A DNA stretch of 64,000 nucleotides. Source: Nocardia arthritidis NBRC 100137. Lineage in GTDB: Bacteria > Actinomycetota > Actinomycetes > Mycobacteriales > Mycobacteriaceae. The stretch lies in assembly GCF_001612765.1 (NCBI RefSeq), contig NZ_BDBB01000027.1, forward strand, positions 1-64,000, in the 5' to 3' direction. Position 1 is the first letter of the stretch. Every line of letters starts with the position of its first letter. The notes under the pieces were generated by a model, which saw only the letters and a list, made by a program, of their open reading frames with translations, did no database searches and had not been told where the DNA came from. Shown in pieces: positions 49,085-58,383 of the stretch. Position numbers and translations under genes: made by a program.

Positions 49085-51148
49085 GTGAGTCTTCAGCCAC
49101 TCGCCCTTTTCGTGAAGCACGACGGACAGTCGTCGCGCGCCGCCGTGACCTGTGAGTACAAGTGCGCCAACGCGTGCTTCCACGAGGCGCCGAACACCTC
49201 CCCGGGCGCGTACTTCGGTGACATCGTCAGCTCGCTGAACCGGCGCGGGCTGATCAAGGGCGGTGCGGCCGCCGTGCTCGCGGTCGGCGCGGGCAGCGGC
49301 CTCGCGGCCTGCGGTGACGAGGAGCCGAAGCCCGTGGTGTCGGCCTCGCCCGCCGGTCCGCCCGGGACCGGCACCGACTTCACCGCGGTCGCGCCGAACA
49401 AGGAAGACGCCGTGGTGATCCCGGACGGCTACGAGCAGTCCGTTGTGATCCGCTGGGGCGATCCGCTGTTCCCCGACGCGCCCGCCTTCGACTTCGACAA
49501 ACAGACCGCCGCCGCGCAGGCCAAGCAGTTCGGCTACAACAACGACTTCGCCGCCCTGTTGCCGATCGAGGGACAGGCCAACGGCTACCTGCTGGTGGTC
49601 AATCACGAGTACACCACCAGCCCGCACATGTTCCGTGGCTACGACAAGGCCGCGCCGACCGGCGAGCAGATCGCGGTCACCATGGCCGCCCACGGACTGA
49701 CCGTGGTCGAGGTTCATGGCGAATCCGGTTCGGGCAAGCTGGTTCCCGCCTTCGGCAAGTACAACCGCAGGATCACCGCCACCACCGAGTTCAAGCTGAC
49801 CGGGCCCGCCGCGGGCAGCGACTTCGTGAAGACTTCGGCCGATCCCACCGGCACCAAGGTGCTCGGCACGTTCGCCAACTGCTCCGGCGGCCTGACCCCG
49901 TGGGGCACCGTACTGTCGGGCGAGGAGAACTTCCACGGCTACTTCGCCAACGCGGACAAGGTGACCGAGCCGGCCGCCGCGGCGCGGCTGAAGCGCTACG
50001 GTTTCGCCGCGGGCAAGACCGCCAACCTGTGGGAGCGTGCGGACAAGCGCTTCGATCTGGCGCAGGATCCCAACGAGGCCAACCGATTCGGGTACGTCAT
50101 CGAGGTCGACCCGTGGGATCCGAACTCGACGCCGATCAAGCACACCGCGATGGGCCGGGTGAAGCACGAGGCCGCCACCATCTATGTCACGAAGAACGGC
50201 GACGTCGTCTCCTACACAGGGGACGACGAAAAGTTCGAGTACATGTACAAGTTCGTGTCCTCGCGCAAGATTCAGCCGGGCACCGGCGCGGCCAGCATGC
50301 GGCACAACCTGACCATCCTGGACGCGGGCACGCTGTATGTCGCCAAGCTCACCGGCGACCACGCGGACAAGATCGACGGCACCGGTGCCAAGCCGTCGGA
50401 CAAGGGCTTCACCGGCACCGGCCAGTGGATCCCGCTGCTGGAAACCGGCGCGGACGGCAAGGGCAAGTCGCTGGTCGATGGCATGAGTGCGGAAGAGGTT
50501 GCGGTCTTCACCCGCCTGGCCGCCGACAAGGTGGGCGCCACCAAGATGGACCGCCCGGAGGACTTCGAGGCCAACCCCTACACCGGCAAGGTGTACGTGG
50601 CGCTGACCAACAACGACAACCGCGGCGCGGAAGGCAAGCAGGGACCGGACGAGGCGAACCCGCGCAAGCTCAACAAGAACGGTCAGATCCTGGAGATCGA
50701 CGACAACCACACCGGCACCGACTTCACCTGGTCGCTGCTGCTGGTCTGCGGCGATCCCGCCGCGGCCGACACCTACTTCGCCGGATACGACAAATCCAAG
50801 GTCAGCCCGATCTCGTGCCCGGACAACCTGGCCTTCGACCCGTACGGCAACCTGTGGATCGCCACCGACGGCAACGCGTCGAAGTCGAACGACGGCTTGT
50901 TCGCCGTTGTGCTCGACGGCCCGAATCGCGGCCAGACCAAGCAGTTCCTGACCGTCCCGCGCGGTGCGGAGACCTGCGGTCCGGTAGTCGGCGAGGCACG
51001 GGTCATGGTGTGCGTGCAGCATCCAGGCGAGGCCGACGACGCCACTCCGGAGAACCCGTTGTCGCACTGGCCCGACGGCGGCACCTCCCAGCCTCGTCCC
51101 TCGGTCGTGGCGGTCTGGAAGAAGGCCGGCGGCCGCATCGGAGTCTGA
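49085..51148 (+). CDS. PhoX-type phosphatase (DUF839), Tat lipoprotein
   Basis: A 687-residue protein of the PhoX family, calcium/iron-dependent alkaline phosphatases. A Tat-like signal is displaced inward: RR at 53-54 in LNRRGLIKG, a hydrophobic stretch and then LAAC with the acyl Cys at 76; the 50 residues before it include CEYKCANAC. The body has the family segments FGYNNDF, VNHEYTTSPHMF, GLTPWGTVLSGEENF, RVKHEAATIY, RPEDFEANPYTGKVYVALTNN and CPDNLAFDPYGNLWIATDG. The start GTG 49085 has AGGAG five bases upstream. It probably releases phosphate from organic esters outside the cell. GTTACCT and GTTCACT half-sites lie upstream at 48993 and 49012 but not at Pho-box spacing. Confidence 0.93.
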   Translation: MSLQPLALFVKHDGQSSRAAVTCEYKCANACFHEAPNTSPGAYFGDIVSSLNRRGLIKGGAAAVLAVGAGSGLAACGDEEPKPVVSASPAGPPGTGTDFTAVAPNKEDAVVIPDGYEQSVVIRWGDPLFPDAPAFDFDKQTAAAQAKQFGYNNDFAALLPIEGQANGYLLVVNHEYTTSPHMFRGYDKAAPTGEQIAVTMAAHGLTVVEVHGESGSGKLVPAFGKYNRRITATTEFKLTGPAAGSDFVKTSADPTGTKVLGTFANCSGGLTPWGTVLSGEENFHGYFANADKVTEPAAAARLKRYGFAAGKTANLWERADKRFDLAQDPNEANRFGYVIEVDPWDPNSTPIKHTAMGRVKHEAATIYVTKNGDVVSYTGDDEKFEYMYKFVSSRKIQPGTGAASMRHNLTILDAGTLYVAKLTGDHADKIDGTGAKPSDKGFTGTGQWIPLLETGADGKGKSLVDGMSAEEVAVFTRLAADKVGATKMDRPEDFEANPYTGKVYVALTNNDNRGAEGKQGPDEANPRKLNKNGQILEIDDNHTGTDFTWSLLLVCGDPAAADTYFAGYDKSKVSPISCPDNLAFDPYGNLWIATDGNASKSNDGLFAVVLDGPNRGQTKQFLTVPRGAETCGPVVGEARVMVCVQHPGEADDATPENPLSHWPDGGTSQPRPSVVAVWKKAGGRIGV

Positions 51149-51214
51149 GACCACAGCCGCGGCACCGGCCCCTGCGACCACGGCCGATCACCATCCGCGG
51201 CTTTTCCCACGGGT

Positions 51215-51248
51215 GGAGCCGCTACTCGACTGGGCGAGTAGCGGCTCC
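51215..51248. terminator. Bidirectional stem-loop terminator
   Basis: A perfect 14-bp stem (GGAGCCGCTACTCG and its complement) with a 6-base loop, immediately before the stop of the convergent GH25 gene and 67 bp after the PhoX stop. Confidence 0.75.
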
Positions 51249-51252
51249 GCTC

Positions 51253-51990
51253 TCAGCTACTGCCGGTGCCGCTTATGTTGGCGTAACCGGCGAAATCACC
51301 CTGGGCGCCGCTGTAGACGTTGAGGTCGACGCGGCCCGCTATGCCGGGAATGGCGCCGCTGTCGGTGGTCTGCCAAAACGTCCAGGTAGACCAACCGCCG
51401 GGCACCTCGGGTTGGGTGTTGCCGCGATAGTCGGCGATCCACAGCGGGTAATCGGCGAACTCGGCGGTGTCGGCCATCGCGGTACGCCAGAAGTTGGGAT
51501 AGGTGTAGAGGATCGGGACGCGGCCGGTGAGCGTTTCCACGGTGTTCAGGTAGCGGCGGGTCCAGTCGATCAAAGCCGCAGGGCCGAGACCGCCGGAGTC
51601 CTCCAAGTCCAGCACGGGCGGCAGGTCGAGCGGTCCGTTCTGTCCGAGCACCACCGCCGCGTACAGCGCGGCCTGCGGTTCGGGGGGCAGGTTGGGGCGG
51701 GCGTAGTGGTAGGTGCCCCGGGCCAGGCCCGCAGCGCGCATCAGCAGGCTGTCGGGCACGAAGTACGGGTTGATGTAACCGAGCCCCTCGGTGGCCTTGA
51801 CCATGGCGAAGTTGTGGCCGGAACGCTTGACCGCGAACCAGTCGATCGGGCTGCCGCCGGTGTGCTGCCACGAGGAGACATCCGGACCGGTCGGTGTCGC
51901 GGTCGCGGAGTGCGTGGCGACGAGGATGCCGGACAGTGCGAGCAGCGACAGCGCTGTGCCGCGGCGAGTGGTCGACCTCCAGATACCCAT
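51253..51990 (-). CDS. Secreted GH25 family muramidase (lysozyme)
   Basis: A 245-residue glycoside hydrolase family 25 protein with a Sec signal peptide (about 1-32, ending ATATP). The catalytic motif DLED lies in LPPVLDLEDSGG, the second acidic site in PDVSSWQ near the start, and a further fold marker is PLWIADYRG; the C-terminus keeps VDLNVYSG. It would cleave the NAM-NAG bond of peptidoglycan outside the membrane. The start ATG 51990 is chosen for the complete signal peptide. It stands alone between convergent PhoX and the divergent-side GH63 gene. Confidence 0.92.
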   Translation of the reverse strand: MGIWRSTTRRGTALSLLALSGILVATHSATATPTGPDVSSWQHTGGSPIDWFAVKRSGHNFAMVKATEGLGYINPYFVPDSLLMRAAGLARGTYHYARPNLPPEPQAALYAAVVLGQNGPLDLPPVLDLEDSGGLGPAALIDWTRRYLNTVETLTGRVPILYTYPNFWRTAMADTAEFADYPLWIADYRGNTQPEVPGGWSTWTFWQTTDSGAIPGIAGRVDLNVYSGAQGDFAGYANISGTGSS

Positions 51991-52064
51991 GCCGCACGAC
52001 GATAGCCATTCGCTCTGGTCGTTACCAGTGTGACGAATGGGGTGTCAGAACTGTTCTGTGGCTT

Positions 52065-53402
52065 TCACCCCAACCAATCCAGGACCGAGGCCGCCGTCCA
52101 CGACTGCTGCATGCTGCCGAGCGGTTCGCCGGTGAACGGTTCGTAGTACTCGGCGAAGCTGCCGTCACTGGCCTGCCGCAAGCCCTCGGCGCGCAACATG
52201 AACGAACGCTCGGCCCAGCCGCGCCTGGCGAAGACCCAGGAGAACAGCCAGCTCATCACCGGCCACACCGGGCCGCGCCAGTACTCGCGGGAACGGAAGT
52301 CCTTGGACACCGGCGAGGTCGAGGGCGGCAGCGCGTAGCGCAGATCCGGGTGTCCGCAGAAGCGCGGACCCTCGAACACGCGCAGCAAGCTGCGCTCGGT
52401 GTCGCGGGGGAGGCCGCCACACAGCAGCGGCGCGAACATCGAGAGCGTCTCGGTGTTGATCCACCGCTGCAATCGCACGTCGAAGTCGCGGGCCGCGCCG
52501 GTGCGGGCATCGGTCGTCGCGACGACACCCGCGCGGAAACGGTCGGCCCAGGCGTAGAGATCGCGCACGTCGGCGTGCGGCTGCTTGTACTCCTCGCCGA
52601 TATTGGCCAGCACCTCGCAGGCCAGCGCGAAGATCCCGGTGACGAACACGTCCTCGACGGCGAAGCTCATGGTCGAGGCGAGCTGATAGTCGTCGTAGCC
52701 CGCGCGGCGCATCTGCTCCACCAGCCACAGGTAGCGGTCGTACTCGCGGTCGGTGGGCCGCTGGGTCGGATCGGACACCACCAGCACGTCCTCGCGGCGG
52801 TAGGGCGGCAGGTCGCCGGGGACCACGTGCTCGTAGGCGCGATCCCAGCGCGGCGAGTTGTCCATACCGGACTCCCAGCCGTGATACAGGGTGATGCGGC
52901 CGGTCTCCTTGGGATCGCGGGCGTGCGCCAGCCAGCGATGCCAGCGCACCAGATCCGGCCAGCGCCGGTTGAGGAACTCCTCGGCCACGGACCTGGTACT
53001 GCGGCCGTGCCTGCGCGAGTGATCCAGGATCCGCTGCACCGCGATGGCGTGCACGGGCGGTTGGGTGATCCCGGAGGTGTCCAGGTCGTCCGGGGCGTTG
53101 GCCGCCAGTTTGCGGCACTCCCAGCGGGCCGGGCCGGGAAAATATCCGTCCACGCCGTTGGCGAAGACGATGTGCGGGATCATGCCGTTCTTCCACTGCG
53201 CCGAGAGCAGGGTGTCCAGTTCGATCACCGCCCGCTCCACGCTCAGCGGCGCGAGGCCGACCGCGACGAATGCCGCGTCCCAGCTCCACATGTGCGGGTA
53301 CAGGCGTGGCGCCGCGCTGGTCATCGTGCCCAGATCGTTGCCGCGCAGCAGGTAGGCAGCGCGGGCCGCGAGCTGGGTAGGGGTGAAGCCCGGATGTGCC
53401 AT
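52065..53402 (-). CDS. Glucosylglycerate hydrolase (GH63)
   Basis: A 445-residue cytoplasmic (alpha/alpha)6-barrel hydrolase that matches mycobacterial glucosylglycerate hydrolase (GgH, about 446 residues in Mycolicibacterium hassiacum) along its whole length: FTPTQLAARAAYLLRGND, LYPHMWSWDAAFVA, NGVDGYFPGPARW, LYHGWESGMDNSPRWD, FDVRLQRW and GSFAEYYEPFTGEPLGS. It releases glucose from the compatible solute glucosylglycerate, which is mobilised when nitrogen starvation ends. I start at ATG 53402; its ribosome binding site is poor, and GTG 53423 is an alternative. Confidence 0.92.
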   Translation of the reverse strand: MAHPGFTPTQLAARAAYLLRGNDLGTMTSAAPRLYPHMWSWDAAFVAVGLAPLSVERAVIELDTLLSAQWKNGMIPHIVFANGVDGYFPGPARWECRKLAANAPDDLDTSGITQPPVHAIAVQRILDHSRRHGRSTRSVAEEFLNRRWPDLVRWHRWLAHARDPKETGRITLYHGWESGMDNSPRWDRAYEHVVPGDLPPYRREDVLVVSDPTQRPTDREYDRYLWLVEQMRRAGYDDYQLASTMSFAVEDVFVTGIFALACEVLANIGEEYKQPHADVRDLYAWADRFRAGVVATTDARTGAARDFDVRLQRWINTETLSMFAPLLCGGLPRDTERSLLRVFEGPRFCGHPDLRYALPPSTSPVSKDFRSREYWRGPVWPVMSWLFSWVFARRGWAERSFMLRAEGLRQASDGSFAEYYEPFTGEPLGSMQQSWTAASVLDWLG

Positions 53403-53630
53403 CCCCCTATTCTGCGATGTCACCCGCAGATATGCCCGCTCAGCGGTGTCCGTTTCGTCCCCGTCCCCTGGGCCCGTGGCCGGTTGGTGTTCGGCGGTTC
53501 TCACTTTCGCATGCCCCGTCCGTGATTCGCTGCTCGAGATTGTCGCCTCGATTCGGTGTGCAGCGCTAGTCGTTCGTCCAGTGCTACGCGTTTCTACGCC
53601 TTCTTCACCCGGCCGGTTACGGTGGGGCCC

Positions 53631-54320
53631 ATGACTTCCGCCGCGCCCGCGAAACCGACCGCGTTGATCACCGGCGCCAGCCGTGGCCTGGGCGCCGCGA
53701 TCGCCCGCGAACTCGCACCCACGCACGACCTGCTGCTGGGCGCCCGATCCGCGGAGTCGCTACGCGGCATCCTGGCGGAGCTGCCCGCCGCTCAGGGCTG
53801 GCCGGTCGAGTTGACCGACTATGCCGCCCTCGCCGAAGCGGTCGCGCCGATCCGGAGCCTGAACGTACTGGTGCACAACGCGGGCATCGCCGATCTCGGC
53901 ACGATCGCCGGGTCCACCGTCGAACAGTGGCGGAACACGTTGGAGGCCAATCTGATCGCGGTTGCCGAGCTCACCCGGCTGCTGCTGCCCGCGCTGCGGG
54001 CGGGCAAGGGGCATGTGGTGCTGATCAACTCGGGCGCGGGGCTGCGCGCCAACGCGGGCTGGGCCTCCTACGCGGCGAGCAAGTTCGGACTGCGCGCTTT
54101 CGGTGACGCGTTGCGGCAGGAGGAGCCGCAACTGCGGGTGACCTCGATCCACCCGGGGCGTATCGACACCGATATGCAGCGAGAGATCATCGCGGGCGAG
54201 GGGCGCGAGTACCGGGCCGAGGATTTCCTGACCCCCGAGACGGTGGCATACACGGTGCGTTCCGCCATCGATACCCCGCGCGACGCACACCCGACCGAGG
54301 TCGTGCTCCGGCCCTACTGA
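53631..54320 (+). CDS. Short-chain dehydrogenase/reductase
   Basis: A 229-residue SDR with the NAD(P) motif TGASRGLG near residue 15, NAG in LVHNAGIAD and the catalytic pair YxxxK as YAASK with Ser upstream in INSGAG. A Ser-Arg pair after the second strand suggests NADP. I start at ATG 53631; the upstream frame is Arg/Ser-rich and not part of the family. It is divergent from the GgH gene across 228 bp. Substrate unknown. Confidence 0.92.
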   Translation: MTSAAPAKPTALITGASRGLGAAIARELAPTHDLLLGARSAESLRGILAELPAAQGWPVELTDYAALAEAVAPIRSLNVLVHNAGIADLGTIAGSTVEQWRNTLEANLIAVAELTRLLLPALRAGKGHVVLINSGAGLRANAGWASYAASKFGLRAFGDALRQEEPQLRVTSIHPGRIDTDMQREIIAGEGREYRAEDFLTPETVAYTVRSAIDTPRDAHPTEVVLRPY

Positions 54321-54321
54321 C

Positions 54322-54339
54322 AGCGCCTCGGGGCGCTTT
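54322..54339 (+). terminator. Short stem-loop terminator after the SDR gene
   Basis: AGCGCC-TCGG-GGCGCT followed by TT. It begins 1 bp after the SDR stop and lies before convergent leuS. It is a compact stable hairpin. Confidence 0.55.
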
Positions 54340-54417
54340 CCGGCGGCAGCGACCGGCGTATTCACCCTTTCCCCGGTCACGCTCGACGACGTGCTGCTCC
54401 CGCCGCGCCGACCCGCC

Positions 54418-57264
54418 TCAGGCGACGATGTTCACCAGGCGTCCGGGCACCACGATCAGCTTGCGCGGCGCCGCTCCGTTGAGCAGCGCGGCGATCTTCT
54501 CGTCGGCCAGCGCGGCCGCCTCGATCGCCGCGTTGTCCGCGTCGGCCGCCACCTGAATCCGGCTGCGCACCTTGCCGTTCACCTGAATCGGGTACTCCAC
54601 CGACTCCTCGACCAGCAGGGCGGGATCGGCGACCGGGAACGGGCCGTGCGCCAGGGACGTGGTGTGGCCCAGTCGCTCCCACAGCTCCTCGGCGACGTGC
54701 GGGGCCAGCGGCGCCAGCATCAGCACCAGCGGCTCCACCACCGAGCGCGGCGCGCCGTCCGGGTAGCTCTTGGTCAGGTGGTTGGTCAGCTCGATCAGCT
54801 TGGCGCCCGCCGTGTTGTCGCGCAACGCGGCGAAATCCTCGTCCACGCCCGCGATCGTCTTGTGCAGCAGGCGCAGCGTCTCGCCGGTCGGCTCGGCGTC
54901 GGTGACCCGCAGCGCGCCGGACTCCTCGTTCACCACCAGGCGCCAGGCCCGTTGCAGGAACCGGTGCGCGCCGACGACGTCTTTGGTGGCCCACGGCCGC
55001 GAGGTGTCCAGCGGACCCATGGCCATCTCGTAGAAGCGGAAGGTGTCGGCGCCGTACAGATCGCACATCTCGTCCGGGGAGATGGCGTTCTTCAGCGACT
55101 TGCCGATCTTGCCGTACTCCTGGAACACCCTGATCTCGGTGCCGGTGGCGTCGGTCCAGAAGAACTGGCCGTCGCGTTCGACCACCTCGGCGGCTGGCAC
55201 GTACGCGCCGCGCTCGTCGGTATAGGCGTGCGCCTGGATGTAGCCCTGGTTGAACAGTCGCCGGTACGGCTCCGAGCTGCTGACATCGCCCAGGTCGAAC
55301 AGCACCTTCTGCCAGAACCGCGCGTACAGCAGGTGCAGCACCGCGTGCTCGACACCGCCGACGTACAGGTCCACGCCGCCCGGATCGGCCGGTCCGCCGA
55401 CCTCGGCGCGCGGGCCCAGCCAGTACGCCTCGTTCTCCGGGGCGCAGAATGCCTCGGTGTTCGTCGGATCGGCGTAGCGCAGCTGATACCACGAGCTGCC
55501 CGCCCAGTTCGGCATGACGTTGGTGTCGCGGCGGTATTTCCTGGGCCCATCGCCCAGGTCCAGTTCGACATGCACCCAGTCGGTGGCCTTGGCCAGCGGC
55601 GGCGACGGTTCGGACGTCGCGTCGTCCGGGTCGAAGGTCACCGGCGCGAAATCGTCGAGTTCCGGCAGCCGCACCGGCAGCATGGACTCCGGCAGCGCGT
55701 GCGGTGCGCCCTGCTCGTCGTAGACGATCGGGAACGGCTCGCCCCAATAGCGCTGCCGGGCGAACAGCCAGTCGCGCAGCTTGTACTGGATGGTGCCGGT
55801 GCCGTGGCCGTCGGACTCCAGCCGGGCGATCACCGTGGCCTTGGCGTCTTCGACCGACAGCCCGTCCAGGTAGCCGGAATTCACCAGTTCGCCCTCACCG
55901 GAGTGGGCCGAGACGGTGATGTCGCCGCCGGAGATGACCTCTTTGATCGGCAGCCCGAGCGCGGTGGCGAAATCCCAGTCGCGCTGGTCGTGCCCGGGTA
56001 CCGCCATGATCGCGCCGGTGCCGTATCCGCTGAGCACATAGTCGGCGATGAAGATCGGCACAGGCGCGCCGTTCACCGGGTTGGTGGCGTAGTTGCCCAG
56101 GAAGACGCCGGTCTTCTCCTTGTTCTCCTGACGCTCCAGATCCGATTTGGCCGCGATCGACTTGCGGTAGGCCGCGACGGCGTCCGCCGGGGACGCGGCC
56201 CCGCCGTTGGTCCAGCGGGGATCGACGTCGGCGGGCCACGCGGCCGCGGTCAGCTTGTCCACCAGCTCGTGTTCGGGCGCGAGCACGACGTACGTCGCGC
56301 CGAACAAGGTGTCGGGCCGGGTGGTGAAAACCTCGATCTGCTCGCCGTCGGCGTCGAACCTCACCTGCGCCCCGCGCGAACGCCCGATCCAGTTGCGCTG
56401 CATGGCCTTGACGTTCTCCGGCCAGTCCAGCCGGTCGAGATCGTCGACCAACCGGTCGGCGTAGGAGGTGATGCGCATCATCCACTGCCACAGCCGCTTC
56501 CGGAACACCGGGAAGTTGCCGCGCTCACTGCGACCTTCGGCGGTGACCTCTTCGTTGGACAGCACGGTGCCCAGACCCGGGCACCAGTTCACCATCGAAT
56601 CCGTCTGGTAGACCAAGCGGTAGGAGTCCAGCAGTGAGCCGCGTTCGGCGGGACTCAGCGCGGCCCAGTCCTTCCCGTCCGGGACCGCCCGCGCACCGGA
56701 GGCGAACTGGGCCTCCAGCTCGGCGATCGGGCGGGCGCGATCGGCCTCCTGGTCGTACCAGGCGTTGTAGATGCGCAGGAAGATCCACTGCGTCCAGCGG
56801 TAGTACTCCGGATCGGTGGTCGCGAACGAGCGCCGCCGGTCGTGGCCGAGCCCCAGCCGGTCCAGCTGGCGCTGCATCGTGGCGATGTTCGACTCGGTGG
56901 TCTCGCGCGGGTGCGCGCCGGTCTGCACCGCGTACTGCTCGGCGGGCAGGCCGAAGGCGTCGTAGCCGAGGGCGTGCAGCACATTGCGGCCGTGCATGCG
57001 GTGGTAGCGGGCGAAGACATCGGTGGCGATATAACCCAGCGGATGTCCGACGTGCAGCCCCGCGCCCGAGGGGTAGGGGAACATGTCCTGCACGAACAGC
57101 TTGTCCGGCGGCGTCGGGCCCGCCAGCGGCCCCACCGGGTTCGGCGCATGGAAGGTTCCGCGTTCGTCCCACGTCCGCTGCCACCGGCGTTCGATGCGGC
57201 CGGCAAGCTCCGCGTTGTACCGATGCTCTGGTACATCGCTTTCGGTTGCGCGTGTGTCTTGCAC
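54418..57264 (-). CDS. leuS: Leucyl-tRNA synthetase
   Basis: A 948-residue class I aminoacyl-tRNA synthetase. The HIGH motif is HVGH in PSGAGLHVGHPLGY near residue 60, the editing (CP1) domain follows, and the KMSKS motif appears as KIGKS in YGKIGKSLKNAISPDEM. The domain order is Rossmann core, CP1, zinc-type region and the anticodon domain ending in VNGKVRSRIQVA. The start GTG 57264 has AAGAAGG upstream. The length equals that of other actinobacterial LeuS. It charges tRNA-Leu and is essential. Confidence 0.97.
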   Translation of the reverse strand: MQDTRATESDVPEHRYNAELAGRIERRWQRTWDERGTFHAPNPVGPLAGPTPPDKLFVQDMFPYPSGAGLHVGHPLGYIATDVFARYHRMHGRNVLHALGYDAFGLPAEQYAVQTGAHPRETTESNIATMQRQLDRLGLGHDRRRSFATTDPEYYRWTQWIFLRIYNAWYDQEADRARPIAELEAQFASGARAVPDGKDWAALSPAERGSLLDSYRLVYQTDSMVNWCPGLGTVLSNEEVTAEGRSERGNFPVFRKRLWQWMMRITSYADRLVDDLDRLDWPENVKAMQRNWIGRSRGAQVRFDADGEQIEVFTTRPDTLFGATYVVLAPEHELVDKLTAAAWPADVDPRWTNGGAASPADAVAAYRKSIAAKSDLERQENKEKTGVFLGNYATNPVNGAPVPIFIADYVLSGYGTGAIMAVPGHDQRDWDFATALGLPIKEVISGGDITVSAHSGEGELVNSGYLDGLSVEDAKATVIARLESDGHGTGTIQYKLRDWLFARQRYWGEPFPIVYDEQGAPHALPESMLPVRLPELDDFAPVTFDPDDATSEPSPPLAKATDWVHVELDLGDGPRKYRRDTNVMPNWAGSSWYQLRYADPTNTEAFCAPENEAYWLGPRAEVGGPADPGGVDLYVGGVEHAVLHLLYARFWQKVLFDLGDVSSSEPYRRLFNQGYIQAHAYTDERGAYVPAAEVVERDGQFFWTDATGTEIRVFQEYGKIGKSLKNAISPDEMCDLYGADTFRFYEMAMGPLDTSRPWATKDVVGAHRFLQRAWRLVVNEESGALRVTDAEPTGETLRLLHKTIAGVDEDFAALRDNTAGAKLIELTNHLTKSYPDGAPRSVVEPLVLMLAPLAPHVAEELWERLGHTTSLAHGPFPVADPALLVEESVEYPIQVNGKVRSRIQVAADADNAAIEAAALADEKIAALLNGAAPRKLIVVPGRLVNIVA

Positions 57265-57428
57265 GGTCCTGCCTTCTTGTGGTCGCCGATCCCCGACAAA
57301 CTTCGTCTATCAGGGTAGAACGTCACCTCCGCTGGACCGAAAATCGGGCTGGCCTGGATTTTGCCGACGTGTCCTCGGTCGCACCGCCCGTCAAGGGCCC
57401 GGCGGCACCGATGCGCTAGCCTGCATGG

Positions 57429-57836
57429 GTGTTCCTCGTCGCTCTCGTCCTGTTCGCGCCGGCTGTCGTAGCCGTCACCACCGGCGCACTCGGGCTGACC
57501 GGCCGGTTGCCCCGCAATCGTTTCTTCGGGGTGCACACCGAGGCCGCGTTGTCCACCGACGAGACGTTCCGCGTCGCCAACCGGGTCGCCGCGCCCACCT
57601 CGATCGCGGCCGGGGCGCTGCTGTTCGCCGGTGGTCTCGTCGCGCTGGTCGCCGGCGGATTCGTCGCGCTGGCGGTCGCGGCCTGCACCGCCGTGGTCGC
57701 GTTGTTCACCCTCGGCGCGGGCGCGAATGCCGCCGCGCAGGCGGCCGACGCCATCGCTGCGCCCCCCGAGACCGGCGGTTGCGGCAGCTCCTGCGGCGCG
57801 TGCTCACTGCGCGACGCCTGTTTGCCCGCGAGCTGA
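57429..57836 (+). CDS. SdpI-like small membrane protein with Cys-rich tail
   Basis: A 135-residue protein with three membrane segments and the SdpI family signature GLTGRLPRNRFFGVHTEAALSTDETFRVANRVAA. The C-terminus has four Cys in GGCGSSCGACSLRDACLP, which could bind a metal or form disulfides and is not part of the SdpI domain. In Bacillus SdpI gives immunity to the SdpC toxin; in actinobacteria the function is unknown. The start is GTG 57429. It is divergent from leuS. Confidence 0.8.
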   Translation: MFLVALVLFAPAVVAVTTGALGLTGRLPRNRFFGVHTEAALSTDETFRVANRVAAPTSIAAGALLFAGGLVALVAGGFVALAVAACTAVVALFTLGAGANAAAQAADAIAAPPETGGCGSSCGACSLRDACLPAS

Positions 57837-57849
57837 GGGCAACCGCGCT

Positions 57850-58215
57850 TCACTTCGGCGACGCCACGCTGCGCGACAGCGGGCTGCCGACCGGAGTGAC
57901 GTAGAGCACGCACAGCAGCACCGGCGCGGTCCCGATATTGCGGGCGACGTGCGGGTACCGCGGCCCGCTCGGTTCGCGGAAGATCCGCCACCGCCGATAG
58001 GTGACCGGCGCGCAGTCCGCCCCCGGGTGATCGAGCGTCCCCCGCGCGACGAGGACGAACAGCGTCCCGTCGTGATAGTGCCACCCGCTGGAGCCGCCGG
58101 GTTCGATGATCGTCTGGCGCAGGATGAACGCCCGTCGTCCCACGGCGAACCGGAAGAGGACCCGGCTGGCGGTCCCGTGCGCGGGCGCCGCGTTGGCCTC
58201 GAATGCGCGCCACAT
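57850..58215 (-). CDS. Cupin-domain protein
   Basis: A 121-residue single-domain cupin. The metal-binding motif GWHYHDGTLFVLVARG (about 44-59) supplies two His, a Glu equivalent is missing (Asp or Leu instead), and a later His in PHVARN gives the second cupin motif. The missing Glu makes the enzymatic role uncertain; it may bind a ligand only. It is convergent with the SdpI-like gene (13 bp apart) and divergent from the sigma factor gene. Confidence 0.82.
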   Translation of the reverse strand: MWRAFEANAAPAHGTASRVLFRFAVGRRAFILRQTIIEPGGSSGWHYHDGTLFVLVARGTLDHPGADCAPVTYRRWRIFREPSGPRYPHVARNIGTAPVLLCVLYVTPVGSPLSRSVASPK

Positions 58216-58383
58216 CCCTCGATCGAATCATTTCCGCTCGACTACTCCAAGCCTTCCGCGATCCGCGCCCGGATGTCGTCTGTACCGGCTGGGTGGGTCG
58301 TCGACGTCCGCTACAGATCTGTTCTGGTCGGGTGGCAGGCGTAGCGGTTGGCGCAAGCGGGCGGCGGCGGCTAGCTTCGAGCT

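Noticed and set aside
49049..51181. 710-codon minus-strand frame opposite the PhoX gene
   Set aside because: Antisense shadow of a well-conserved family; Val/Gly/Arg-rich with no motif.
54391..56637. 748-codon plus-strand frame opposite leuS
   Set aside because: Antisense to leuS, no domain, composition typical of reverse-frame translation in high-GC DNA.
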